Of a DNA stretch of 43,733 nt, positions 1 through 7,993 are shown in pieces. Position 1 is the first letter of the stretch; every line of letters starts with the position of its first letter. Source of the stretch: Promineifilum sp. GTDB lineage: Bacteria; Chloroflexota; Anaerolineae; Promineifilales; Promineifilaceae. A program made the position numbers and the translations under genes. The stretch spans positions 1 to 43,733 of the forward strand of contig JAGOZU010000019.1 of assembly GCA_018058545.1 (NCBI GenBank), read 5' to 3'. Below the pieces are notes generated by a model, which saw only the letters and a list, made by a program, of their open reading frames with translations, made no database searches and was not told where the DNA came from.

Positions 1-1
1 G

Positions 2-1141
2 TGGCTCACCCGCGACACCATTCAGGATCAACTCGACCGGCGGCGACCCGGCAGCACCCGCCACGGCACACCCCGCCACGAGGCTGACCGCGTCGTCTTT
101 CTCTCCGGCGTCTATCAGGACGACCACGACCGGCTGCTGAGCGGGCCGGAAGCGGCCGTCGGCGAGTCTCGCGTCGCTACTTACGAGGCGGGCTACACGA
201 CAGGCGAACCCATCGCCGCGCTCGTTCTCTCTTCAGCCGGCAAATCTGATCACTACACGCAATTCGCCGGGCCGGAGGGCGAGGTGCGTCCCGGCCACAC
301 CGACCTGGTGAAGTACCACCAGTCAGGCGGGCTGGCCGATATTCGCGGCGGCGGTCGCTCCAGCTATCGCGCCACCATCAGCGACGTTATCGGCGGCAGC
401 ATCGCCCGGCTGTACCTCAAGGCGACCTTCGAGACCGTTTTTCTCTCGTCAGTCGCTCAGGTAGGCCCCCTACAGGCGACGCGCACCCTGGCCGAAGCCG
501 TTCGCGAGTTCGGGCCGAACGTCGCCCCGGAGCGCATCAAGCCGCTGGCCGACGCCCTGGCCGGGTCGTGGTCAAGCGTCGGCATCCCCACTATCGATGC
601 CGATTTCGCCGCCGAAGCGGCCGAACTCATCAAAAAGACCCGCGTCGAAGGTGATTCCCTCGGCGCGGCCGTGGAGGTCGTGGGGCTGAACGTGCCCGCC
701 TTGGCCGGCGACCCGCTCTACCAGAGCCTCAAGCTGCGTCTGATGGGCGCGCTGGGCGGGCTGCACGCGGCCCAGGCCTGCGAGATCGGCGACGGCGCGG
801 CCGTGGCTGCCCGGCTCGGCAGCGAGAACAACGATCCCATTCGCCGGAATGGCTATGCGAATAATAGCCACGGCGGCCTCATCGGCGGCATCACCACCGG
901 CAACCCCCTCGTCGCCCGCGTCTCCTTCAAGCCGACCAGCTCCATCGTCAAACCCCAGCAGTCCGTGCGCAAAAACCTGGAAGAGATCGACTTTGAGCTG
1001 AAGAAAGGCCGCCACGATCCCTGCGTCGGCGTGCGCGCCGGCGTCACCCTGGAGTCGCGCATGGCGATCGAACTCCTCAACGCCGTCCTCATGCACGCCT
1101 CCCGCCAGGTCGACCCCGGCGATTTCACCCTCTTCCCCTAG
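2..1141 (+). CDS. aroC: Chorismate synthase, 5'-truncated by the window edge
   Basis: Chorismate synthase removes phosphate from EPSP to make chorismate, the last step of the shikimate pathway, using reduced FMN. The frame is open from base 2, so the start codon and the N-terminal FGESHG region with the first catalytic histidine lie outside the window; 379 residues are visible. Seen: the RRRPG segment near the start, a TTGEPIA segment, the RPGH motif with the second catalytic histidine at 286-297, a GGGRSS stretch followed by RATISDV, and the family signature GSENNDP...GGLIGGITTGNP with KPTSSIVKPQ near 820-960. The C-terminus carries the usual RHDPCVGVRAG region. A moderately long insertion lies between the SGV and TTGEP segments. 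Identification is secure. Confidence 0.95.
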   Translation, partial: WLTRDTIQDQLDRRRPGSTRHGTPRHEADRVVFLSGVYQDDHDRLLSGPEAAVGESRVATYEAGYTTGEPIAALVLSSAGKSDHYTQFAGPEGEVRPGHTDLVKYHQSGGLADIRGGGRSSYRATISDVIGGSIARLYLKATFETVFLSSVAQVGPLQATRTLAEAVREFGPNVAPERIKPLADALAGSWSSVGIPTIDADFAAEAAELIKKTRVEGDSLGAAVEVVGLNVPALAGDPLYQSLKLRLMGALGGLHAAQACEIGDGAAVAARLGSENNDPIRRNGYANNSHGGLIGGITTGNPLVARVSFKPTSSIVKPQQSVRKNLEEIDFELKKGRHDPCVGVRAGVTLESRMAIELLNAVLMHASRQVDPGDFTLFP

Positions 1142-1163
1142 TCACCGGGCATTCGTCGCTCTT

Positions 1164-1218
1164 CATTCGTAATTCGTAATTCGTAATTCGTAATTCGTAA
1201 TTCGTAATTCGTAATTCG
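1164..1218. repeat. Seven-base tandem repeat, AT-rich
   Basis: Six perfect copies of the heptamer AATTCGT (1171-1212) are flanked by partial copies on both sides. It lies between aroC and the HMG-CoA lyase gene in strikingly AT-rich sequence for this GC-rich genome. There are no spacers, so it is a microsatellite and not a CRISPR. It probably arose by slippage; a function is not evident. Confidence 0.9.
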
Positions 1219-1250
1219 ACATTCGTAATTTCCAATCGGCCAAATCCGCG

Positions 1251-1256
1251 TACAAT
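1251..1256 (+). promoter_or_regulatory. -10-like hexamer for a near-leaderless HMG-CoA lyase transcript
   Basis: TACAAT ends 8 nt before the ATG at 1265. No Shine-Dalgarno sequence fits between them and no good -35 is visible. If used, transcription would begin within about 2 nt of the start codon. Confidence 0.4.
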
Positions 1257-1264
1257 TAAGCTCG

Positions 1265-2197
1265 ATGAACGGTCTGCTGAAGATATACGAGGTTGGCCCG
1301 CGCGACGGCTTGCAGAACGAGGCCACCCGCCTGACGGCCGCCCAAAAGGGCCAACTCATCGACGGGCTGGTGGAGGCCGGTCTGCGCCACATCGAGGCCA
1401 CCAGCTTCGTGAACCCCCACGCCGTGCCCCAGCTGGCCGACGCCGACGAGGTGATGGCCGCGGCCGTGGAGCGCCACGCCGGTGAAGGGGTCGAACTGGT
1501 GGGGCTGGTCTTCAACGAACGCGGCTTCGAGCGCGCCCTGGCCCACGGCTGCCGCTCGATGGCCTTCGGCGCAGCCGTCAGCGAGACCTTCAGCCTGCGC
1601 AACACCCACAACACGGCGCGTCAGGCTCTCGACACCGCCCGCGTCCTCGTTGAGCGCGCCCGGCAGGAGGGTGTCCGCACCCGCTTCTACGTCATGACGG
1701 CCTGGATCTGCCCCTTCGAGGGGGTCATCTCGCCCCACAAGACGATGGCCGTCGTACAGGAGATCGCCGATTGGGGCGTCGATGAGATCGCCATCGCCGA
1801 CACCGTAGGCCACGCCGACCCGCTTTCCGTCGGCCGCCTCATCGACCTCATCGCCCGGCGCATCGAGATCGAGCGGCTGGCCGTCCATCTCCACGACACG
1901 CAGGCGCTGGGTCTGGCCAACGCCACCGTCGCCCTGCAGGCCGGTATTCGCACCTTCGACTCCAGCGTCGGCGGGCTGGGCGGTTGCCCCTTCGCGCCGG
2001 GGGCGGCCGGCAATCTGGCCACCGAAGACCTGGTATTTCTGGCCCACAAGGTCGGCTTCGGCGCCGGTGTGGACTTCGAGCGGCTGTGGCAGGTGGTCTA
2101 CGAGCTGGAGCGCGTCATCGGGCGGCCTATCGGCGGCCGCATTCGTCAGTGGTGGGAGAGCAATCAGGGGCACGAACCCCGGATCGACTTCAACTGA
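1265..2197 (+). CDS. mvaB: Hydroxymethylglutaryl-CoA lyase family protein
   Basis: HMG-CoA lyase splits HMG-CoA into acetyl-CoA and acetoacetate in leucine breakdown. The 310-residue protein is a TIM-barrel of the HMGL-like family. Visible are the N-terminal GPRDGLQNE active-site motif (residues 11-19), the metal-binding HLHDT motif (208-212) and the lyase signature GGLGGCPFAPGA (237-247) holding the catalytic cysteine at about residue 241. Length matches the bacterial family. The start at 1265 has no ribosome binding site, but a -10-like TACAAT sits 8 nt upstream. The 3' end overlaps the convergent aminotransferase gene by 8 bp. No acyl-CoA dehydrogenase or carboxylase of the leucine pathway is next to it. 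A related lyase acting on a different acyl-CoA cannot be excluded. Confidence 0.92.
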   Translation: MNGLLKIYEVGPRDGLQNEATRLTAAQKGQLIDGLVEAGLRHIEATSFVNPHAVPQLADADEVMAAAVERHAGEGVELVGLVFNERGFERALAHGCRSMAFGAAVSETFSLRNTHNTARQALDTARVLVERARQEGVRTRFYVMTAWICPFEGVISPHKTMAVVQEIADWGVDEIAIADTVGHADPLSVGRLIDLIARRIEIERLAVHLHDTQALGLANATVALQAGIRTFDSSVGGLGGCPFAPGAAGNLATEDLVFLAHKVGFGAGVDFERLWQVVYELERVIGRPIGGRIRQWWESNQGHEPRIDFN

Positions 2198-3350
2198 CGA
2201 AGCTCCGCAATCCGTCCACCAGCCGGTCGATCTCATCCGGCACGTTGTAGCAATGGAACGACGACCGGATGTAGACCCCCGTGCCCGCGTCCAGATGCTT
2301 GCAAACCACCACCCGCCGGTCATTGAGATGCGCCAGCAGGCGATCAGTCGTCTCGGCATCATAGCGCGACCGGAAGGTCACGATCGGCCCGGCGGCGTCC
2401 AGCGGCGTGATGACCTCGTACCCTTCGCGCGTCAGGCAATCGGCCGCGTAGCGGGTCAGCGCCGTCGTGTGGGCGTCGATATGTTCCGGCCCCAGCTCGG
2501 TCAGGAGCGCCAGGCTGGAGGCGACGCTCAACATACCCGGCAGGTTGGGCGTGCCGCCGGTGAAACGGGCCGCTCCCGGCGCAGGCGTCAGGTCATAGGC
2601 CAGCCAGTGCAGATAATCGACCGTGGCGTTGCCGTGGATCAGCCTCGGCCGCGCCGCCTCGGCCACCGCCTCGCGCACGTAGAGGAAGCCCGCCCCCGGC
2701 AAGGCCAGCAACGATTTCATCCCGCCCGTGGCCAGGACATCGATGTTCATGGCCTGCACGTCGATGACCATATGCCCGATGGCCTGGATGGCATCGACAA
2801 TAAACAGGATATCACGCTCGCGGCAGAATCGGCCGATGGCCGCCAGATCGGCCTTCTGCCCGGTGAAAAACTGGATCGCGCTGACGGCCACCGCTCGCGT
2901 GCGCTCGTCGGCATACTGCTCCACGCGGCGAAGCGTCAGCCCGCCGTTGTCGGCCGGGACGCGCCGCGACTCCACCCCGTCGCGGGCCAGACTCATCCAC
3001 GGGTAGGCGTTGGAGGGGAATTCGATATCGGCGAACAGGATGTTATCGCCCGGCTGCCAGACGATGGCCTGGGCGACGGCGTTGAGGGCGGCGCTGGTCG
3101 TCGTCGTGGCCACGATCTCGGTCGCCGAGACGGCGTTGATATAGCGGGCGATGGATTTGTTCAACGCCTCGAGGGCGGGCATGGCGTATTGGCCAAAGAA
3201 GTTGTTGGGGTCGGTGGCCAACTGCTCGGCGGCGAATTGGACTTCCCGTTTGCTGCGTTGCGGGAGAGGAGAGATACCCGCATGGTTCAGATAGGTGAGT
3301 TCGGCCGAATGGGGGAACTCGTCACGGCGCAATCGTTCAACATCATACAT
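2190..3350 (-). CDS. Class V aminotransferase (cysteine desulfurase / isopenicillin epimerase-like)
   Basis: A PLP-dependent fold-type I enzyme of the aminotransferase class V family, 386 residues from the ATG at 3350. The N-terminus has the YLNHAGISPLP segment typical of this group. A TTTTSA stretch probably binds the cofactor phosphate, IVDAIQAIGH holds the PLP-contacting aspartate, and GGMKSL at about residue 212 holds the Schiff-base lysine. There is no cysteine loop of a true NifS/IscS/SufS desulfurase, so a role in Fe-S assembly is doubtful; a lyase, epimerase or transaminase on a small amino acid is more likely. The ATG at 3350 is preferred over the GTG at 3359 because AGGTGG lies at the right distance before it. 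Substrate unknown. Confidence 0.85.
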   Translation of the reverse strand: MYDVERLRRDEFPHSAELTYLNHAGISPLPQRSKREVQFAAEQLATDPNNFFGQYAMPALEALNKSIARYINAVSATEIVATTTTSAALNAVAQAIVWQPGDNILFADIEFPSNAYPWMSLARDGVESRRVPADNGGLTLRRVEQYADERTRAVAVSAIQFFTGQKADLAAIGRFCRERDILFIVDAIQAIGHMVIDVQAMNIDVLATGGMKSLLALPGAGFLYVREAVAEAARPRLIHGNATVDYLHWLAYDLTPAPGAARFTGGTPNLPGMLSVASSLALLTELGPEHIDAHTTALTRYAADCLTREGYEVITPLDAAGPIVTFRSRYDAETTDRLLAHLNDRRVVVCKHLDAGTGVYIRSSFHCYNVPDEIDRLVDGLRSFVS

Positions 3351-3386
3351 AAGATCCACCTGTCCAAATTGAAGGTTCCGGACAGG

Positions 3387-3392
3387 ATTATA
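3387..3392 (-). promoter_or_regulatory. -10 box for the class V aminotransferase
   Basis: On the minus strand a perfect TATAAT lies 36 nt before the ATG at 3350. The -35 region is weak (TTCTGC at 17 nt). The stretch 3393-3493 otherwise holds only a short GC hairpin around 3430-3450. Confidence 0.45.
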
Positions 3393-3493
3393 GTCGCCAT
3401 TACGCCGAAGCAGAAATGAAAGCGGATGCCGGGCTTCATCCCGGTTTAAACGTTCTCTGAATATAGCGCCATTCGAATTTGACTAAAGCCACA

Positions 3494-6343
3494 TCAGCGT
3501 ACCGCCATGGGTAAAAATATCAAATTGAAGGGCATGCCGTCGTTCAGGGCTTCGAGGATCACCTCCCCATTCACCACGGTCAGATCGTATTCAAAGCCGG
3601 GCAACAGTCCGCTAATTTCCACGCTGTCAAATGTACCGGTGAGGCCCTCCGTGGCCGCCAGAAAGGTGAAGGTGTCGCCCTGGCGGGGGGCGTAGCCGTT
3701 CACGAAGCGCAGCGCCAGCACGCCGTCCAGTGTCGCCTGGCCGGTGACGCCCAGGCTGCCATATTGCCCCGCGCCGCGGCCAGCCAGCGGAATCTCCAGC
3801 CGCCCCGTGGGGTCGAAGGTCACTGTGCCGGAGACTGTAAGCGTTCCCGTCACGTCCGGCGTCTGAGCGATGGCTGCGTGCCCGGCGTCCAGAGCAAGGG
3901 GTGGAAAGGACACGACGATGCCGGGGGACAAGACCCCCTCAATGATAAGCCCCAGAGCGCCCACATACAGCTTGCCGTCGCCGAGGATCTCGCCGTTGGG
4001 CGCGATGTATGTCCCGTTCGTCGCCACCACCGCTTCCTTCCCATCCCACGACATCTCTAGCCAGCCCAGACCGCCGCTGCCCACTGCCCCCGACCCGACC
4101 CGCAAAACATCCAGCGCCCTCACAAAGCCGCCATTTACAATGAGCGTACCTGTGCCAAGTGTGCCTGTGCCGGCCTGCCCCAGTTCCAGGGTCTGGCAGC
4201 GCAACATACTGTATGCGCCAACGGTTGCGCTGCCATCATACGTACGGCCGATCGCGCAGAGTCCCGCCAGTGGGTCAACTGCTTCCAAGCGGGTCGGCCC
4301 ACCCCCCGTCGCGCCCAACATAACGAAAGTGCCGATGCCATCCTGGCCGATGATCAGATTGCCGTCAATGTCGACCTCCGCCTCTTTCGTGACCCCCAGG
4401 AAGGCTTGACTGCCAGATCCACCGATGAAGACATTGCCCAACACATCCAGGTCGGAAGGGTCGCCGTTGGCGTTGCCGTTTACAATCCAGAGGCTGCCGT
4501 TCATGATCCGCACGTCCCGGGTGACGTAGATATCGCCGCCGTCCCCTGCCTCGGCATAGCCGAACGCCCCCTGCCCGATGACCAGATCGCCCAGGAGCGC
4601 CCACATCGAGGCCTGTCCCGTGCCGGGATGCACCCCCTCCACCAACACCTGGGAGTCGTCACTGTCCGCGCCATAAGCCACATAGCCAGAGTCCGAGTTC
4701 ACCCGGCCGCCCATCTTGATTTCGATTGTGCCGCTGACCACATAACCAACGGCGAGATTGCCCGTGTTCCATAGACTGCCGTTGCCGCCCACATCAGCGA
4801 TACCCTCCTGGTTCACGCCCAAACGGGACTCGGCGCTGGACAGCTGTCCGCCGTCGGTCACAAACAGTTCGCCCCTCCCTTCATCGCCGACGGTCAGGCG
4901 ACCTGTGCCGGCCAGACCGGCATCGCTGCCCAACACCTGCAAACGGGCCAGCGGCGGGTTGGAAGGGTTCGCCGGAGGTTTCCCGCCAATAACGGCATGG
5001 GAGAAGGTGGATGTGCCGGAATTGATCGCCGCCGTCCCCCCGTCATTCACCTGCAAGGAGGGATCCGTGGGCGAATCGGAGACCATATTCAAATCCATAT
5101 TGTTGAGTTCGACATAGTTGGTGGAAGCGACGATGACACGCTCAATGGGAGAAGTACCAGGAGACCGTTCCAGGCTGCCGGAAGCCATCGTACTGACATC
5201 TACCGAGTACTGTCCGTTCAGGTCGAAGACGACGGTATCGCCATCGCCGGGGTCGCCCTGCGGGTCCCAGTTCGCTGCGGTATGCCATGCGCCGCCGTTG
5301 GGGTTGATCCAGTGATAGGCATTGGGCTTGAGCAGGAAGGCGCGTATCGCGCCATTGAAGGACCCCTTGCCCACGATTTGCCCCTTATCGTTGATGGCGC
5401 GGGCAGACAGCAGGGTCCAGCCCGAGGTGGGGTCAATCAGGCTGTTCAGATTCTTCATCTGCCCGTTTTCCCACAGGACGGCCTGTCCGCCCGATTCGCC
5501 CACAATCAGCCCGTCGTTGTTGATGTCCCAGGCCGTGCTTTGGTTCCCGCCCAGCGCTTGCATCCCGCCGTCATACCGGAAAGCATTCCACTCGCTACCG
5601 GTCGCCACGCGGCCGACCACCTGCCCATTGTCGTTCATGCCGTAGGCCTGGCTGTGCGCCCAGCCGGCCGTGCCCAGGTCTTGCATCCCGCTGCTCCACC
5701 GAGTGGCGTGATCGGTGATGTCCGGATAGACGCCGATAGTCGACGCGCCCACCGCATGCCCACTTTCGTTGATGCCATAGCCAAAGCTGTGGCCGCCGCC
5801 CAGAGCACCCAGGTCCGCCATGCCGCCGCTCCACAGAAAGGCGTGCCATTTGTAGGCGGCGGTGTCTGATTGCCCCACGACCTTGCCCGCGTTGTTGATG
5901 GCAAATGCCATGCTGACCTCGCCGCCGCTGAGCGTGCCCAAGTCTGTCATCGTGCCGTTTTGCCATAGAAAGGCATGATTGTAGCCGCTGCTCTTTAGGG
6001 AATACCCGACCACCTGTCCGGCGTCGTTGACGCCGCGCGCCTGGCTCCTGGCGCCGCCCAACGTGCCCAGCCCCTGCATCACCCCGTCTTCCCAGAGGAA
6101 CGCTTGTTCGTAACTACCGGGCGTGTACATGCCGGCCACCTTGCCGTTCTCGCTGATGGCAAACGCCTCGCTGGCGCCGCCCAGTGTGCCCAGGTCGGTG
6201 ACATCGTAGCGGGCGGCGGACGGCGTAGCCTGAAGCCCCACCAAGGGGCTGTTAGCTGCCTGGGCCGATAATCCCTGTTGCGCGAGGGTTACGGCCGTAA
6301 GCAGCAGTACAAATAACAGGAGAGAGAGAAAATATCGTTTCAT
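3494..6343 (-). CDS. Large secreted HAF-repeat / beta-helix protein
   Basis: A 949-residue exported protein. Residues 1-30 form a classical signal peptide (MKRYF, then a Leu-rich core ending near AQA). Residues about 45-340 contain about seven HAF-family extracellular repeats, each built on LGTLGG...A.AIN..G.VVG and ending in HAFLW. From about 345 it changes to WTN-like sequence (HWINPNGGAWHTAANW) followed by many short GxLxVG/GxGSLWN units resembling the PEP-CTERM/T5SS-associated repeat, expected to fold as a beta-helix. There is no autotransporter barrel and no PEP-CTERM tail; the protein ends in FLPMAVR. A good ribosome site (GGAAAGGA) precedes the ATG, which overlaps the stop of a small upstream ORF. 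Likely a surface or matrix protein; ligand unknown. Confidence 0.85.
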   Translation of the reverse strand: MKRYFLSLLLFVLLLTAVTLAQQGLSAQAANSPLVGLQATPSAARYDVTDLGTLGGASEAFAISENGKVAGMYTPGSYEQAFLWEDGVMQGLGTLGGARSQARGVNDAGQVVGYSLKSSGYNHAFLWQNGTMTDLGTLSGGEVSMAFAINNAGKVVGQSDTAAYKWHAFLWSGGMADLGALGGGHSFGYGINESGHAVGASTIGVYPDITDHATRWSSGMQDLGTAGWAHSQAYGMNDNGQVVGRVATGSEWNAFRYDGGMQALGGNQSTAWDINNDGLIVGESGGQAVLWENGQMKNLNSLIDPTSGWTLLSARAINDKGQIVGKGSFNGAIRAFLLKPNAYHWINPNGGAWHTAANWDPQGDPGDGDTVVFDLNGQYSVDVSTMASGSLERSPGTSPIERVIVASTNYVELNNMDLNMVSDSPTDPSLQVNDGGTAAINSGTSTFSHAVIGGKPPANPSNPPLARLQVLGSDAGLAGTGRLTVGDEGRGELFVTDGGQLSSAESRLGVNQEGIADVGGNGSLWNTGNLAVGYVVSGTIEIKMGGRVNSDSGYVAYGADSDDSQVLVEGVHPGTGQASMWALLGDLVIGQGAFGYAEAGDGGDIYVTRDVRIMNGSLWIVNGNANGDPSDLDVLGNVFIGGSGSQAFLGVTKEAEVDIDGNLIIGQDGIGTFVMLGATGGGPTRLEAVDPLAGLCAIGRTYDGSATVGAYSMLRCQTLELGQAGTGTLGTGTLIVNGGFVRALDVLRVGSGAVGSGGLGWLEMSWDGKEAVVATNGTYIAPNGEILGDGKLYVGALGLIIEGVLSPGIVVSFPPLALDAGHAAIAQTPDVTGTLTVSGTVTFDPTGRLEIPLAGRGAGQYGSLGVTGQATLDGVLALRFVNGYAPRQGDTFTFLAATEGLTGTFDSVEISGLLPGFEYDLTVVNGEVILEALNDGMPFNLIFLPMAVR

Positions 6344-6513
6344 GTCTCAATTCCTTTCCAAACAGGCCGCACCTTTTGCTCAAATAAACCGGCTTGCAAA
6401 CGTCCGCCGGTGATCCGGGTCAGGATGACCTGGATGAGGCCTGCAACGCCTATCAGCAGAGACAAGTCAACGAAAGCGGCCAACGCTCGGTGCCAAAAGC
6501 TGGAACGACTCAT
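6340..6513 (-). CDS. Possible small single-span membrane protein
   Basis: A 57-residue frame (from the ATG at 6513; it could start further out at 6585) with one clear hydrophobic segment, AAFVDLSLLIGVAGLIQVIL, preceded by Arg/His residues and followed by a basic tail. The N-terminal part resembles the start of RDD-type membrane proteins, but nothing beyond one helix remains. Its TGA overlaps the ATG of the HAF-repeat gene in an ATGA arrangement, which would allow translational coupling. No Shine-Dalgarno sequence is visible. It could be a small partner of the secreted protein, a relic, or chance. Confidence 0.3.
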   Translation of the reverse strand: MSRSSFWHRALAAFVDLSLLIGVAGLIQVILTRITGGRLQAGLFEQKVRPVWKGIET

Positions 6514-6701
6514 GGCTAAACTGTGATTGCGAAATATATTGATGCGATCTTGCCTGTCTATCGGCCCGCTCGAGCAACTGGACATTCCGCGACAAATGGG
6601 TAATCTCGCATGCGACGACGTTTGCTACAGAGATTGCGCCCGACCAATATTATAAATGTCCGATCGAGCATGCGTCAATTGGCCATAGTTACCGATCCGA
6701 T

Positions 6702-7286
6702 ATGTCCCTATCCGCTGAATTACTTATCTCCGCCTACGCCCAGGGCATTTTCCCCATGGCCCACGAGGACGGCCAAATCTACTGGTATGCCCCCGACCCC
6801 CGCGCCATCCTGCCCCTCGACGGCCTGCATGTGTCCCGGTCGTTGATGCGACTGATTCGATCCGGTCGATATGAGATTCGATTCAACACCGCCTTCCTGG
6901 AAGTGATGATGGCCTGTGCCGCGCCCGGCCCCGACCGCGAGGAGACGTGGATCAACGACGAGATCATCGAGGCCTATAATTGGCTACACGAACTAGGCTT
7001 CGCCCACAGTGTCGAAGCGTGGGAGGATGGCGCGCTGGCCGGTGGCCTCTATGGCGTCGGCCTGCGCGGTCTGTTCGCCGGGGAAAGCATGTTCAGCCGG
7101 CGGCCGAACGCCAGCAAGGTGGCCCTCTGTTACCTGGTGCAGCGGCTGCGGGAGCGCGGCTTCCGGCTGCTCGATGTACAGTTCATGACCCCCCACCTGC
7201 GGCGGCTGGGCGCGGTCGAGATTAGCAAGCGTCGCTATCTGACCCTGCTGAACAAGGCGCTGGCGGTCGATGCCCGATTTGATTAG
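6702..7286 (+). CDS. aat: Leucyl/phenylalanyl-tRNA-protein transferase
   Basis: Aat attaches Leu or Phe from aminoacyl-tRNA to proteins with N-terminal Arg or Lys, creating an N-degron for ClpS/ClpAP-type proteolysis in the cytoplasm. The 194-residue protein begins with the family GIFPMAHEDG motif and carries the conserved GGLYGVGLRGLFAGESMFS...ASK core (about residues 114-145), then the LLDVQFMTPHLRRLGAVEISKRRY region. It is shorter than the 234-residue E. coli enzyme, consistent with the compact form lacking the N-terminal extension. The start has no obvious ribosome site; AT-rich TATAAA-like sequence lies about 45 nt upstream. Confidence 0.93.
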   Translation: MSLSAELLISAYAQGIFPMAHEDGQIYWYAPDPRAILPLDGLHVSRSLMRLIRSGRYEIRFNTAFLEVMMACAAPGPDREETWINDEIIEAYNWLHELGFAHSVEAWEDGALAGGLYGVGLRGLFAGESMFSRRPNASKVALCYLVQRLRERGFRLLDVQFMTPHLRRLGAVEISKRRYLTLLNKALAVDARFD

Positions 7287-7294
7287 GAGATCTC

Positions 7295-7372
7295 GCCTGC
7301 AGGCACCAGACGCAGATAAACACGGGCCAGACTCCTTCCAATCCACGTTTATCAGCTTCCATTCGTGTCATC
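7295..7372. repeat. Degenerate GATAAAC / GTTTATC inverted repeat between convergent genes
   Basis: GATAAAC and GTTTATC arms lie in the gap between aat and the lipoprotein gene, next to CATCC-type repeats. The wording resembles dispersed CGTTTATCTG-type intergenic repeats that I know from various bacteria. The arms are too far apart and too imperfect to call a terminator. Confidence 0.3.
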
Positions 7373-7405
7373 CACTCGATGATCATTGAGAGCTGACCCG
7401 CGCAC

Positions 7406-7846
7406 CTAACGCGCCCCCTCACACAGGACGAAATCGCCGCCACCGCTCAAGTGATAATCAAAACTCTCCCCACCGATGTCGAAAACGACCTGATAGCCAT
7501 CAACAAGCGCCTGCGTGTACATCATACCCGGCTGCGGGCAGCCCAGCGCGCCGTCGCTCCAGGTGATCGCCTCAGCGCTGACCACCGTCACATCCGAACG
7601 AGCCTTCCCGCTCCGGGCCATCAGGTCGGCCAACACGACCTCGAACAACTCCTGCGGAACCTCGCCGCCGGACAACGCGGGCGCATCCGCCGGCGGCGCT
7701 TCTTCCCCACCAATGGCGGGCGTGCCGGTCGGCTCTTCCGGGGCGATAGGTTCAGCCGCCGGTTCGGATGTCGGGCGGCCGGCCGTGCAACCCACCGCCA
7801 ATAGCAGCCCCATTATTATTGTCATAACCACTATGCGAATATTCAT
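7406..7846 (-). CDS. Small lipoprotein with a conserved C-terminal WSDGALGCPQPGMMYTQ region
   Basis: A 146-residue predicted lipoprotein. The start at 7846 has an AAGGAG ribosome site 7 nt away. The signal sequence ends in LLAVGC, giving a lipidated Cys at residue 20. A Pro/Glu/Ala-rich linker follows to about residue 60, then a compact domain (about 65-146) with the pattern DLMARSG..RSDVTVVSAEAITWSDGALGCPQPG and a C-terminal beta stretch ending in DFVLCEG. I recall similar domains in other chloroflexotal lipoproteins without assigned function. Two cysteines in the domain could form a disulfide. Likely anchored on the outer face of the membrane; no function assigned. Confidence 0.75.
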   Translation of the reverse strand: MNIRIVVMTIIMGLLLAVGCTAGRPTSEPAAEPIAPEEPTGTPAIGGEEAPPADAPALSGGEVPQELFEVVLADLMARSGKARSDVTVVSAEAITWSDGALGCPQPGMMYTQALVDGYQVVFDIGGESFDYHLSGGGDFVLCEGAR

Positions 7847-7993
7847 CTCGTCTCTCCTTGTCATTATCTGACGAATCATAGACGATGAAATCGCCTCGCC
7901 GGTTCCATCAGCGTGCGGGGTCAAATCCGCCTGAGTCAGCCGGGGCTACATGTAATCAATTTATTAACGTATAACAACCGTCGCCCTAATCCG

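Noticed and set aside
1171-1218. CRISPR array
   Set aside because: The repeats are 7-bp units with no spacers; a simple tandem repeat.
1256-2362. Long minus-strand frame opposite the HMG-CoA lyase gene
   Set aside because: It mirrors the codon pattern of a well-identified gene and shows no family motif.
2067-3419. 450-residue plus-strand frame opposite the class V aminotransferase
   Set aside because: Low-complexity Arg/Gly/Asp-rich translation typical of the antisense of a GC-rich gene; the minus-strand frame has clear PLP-enzyme motifs.
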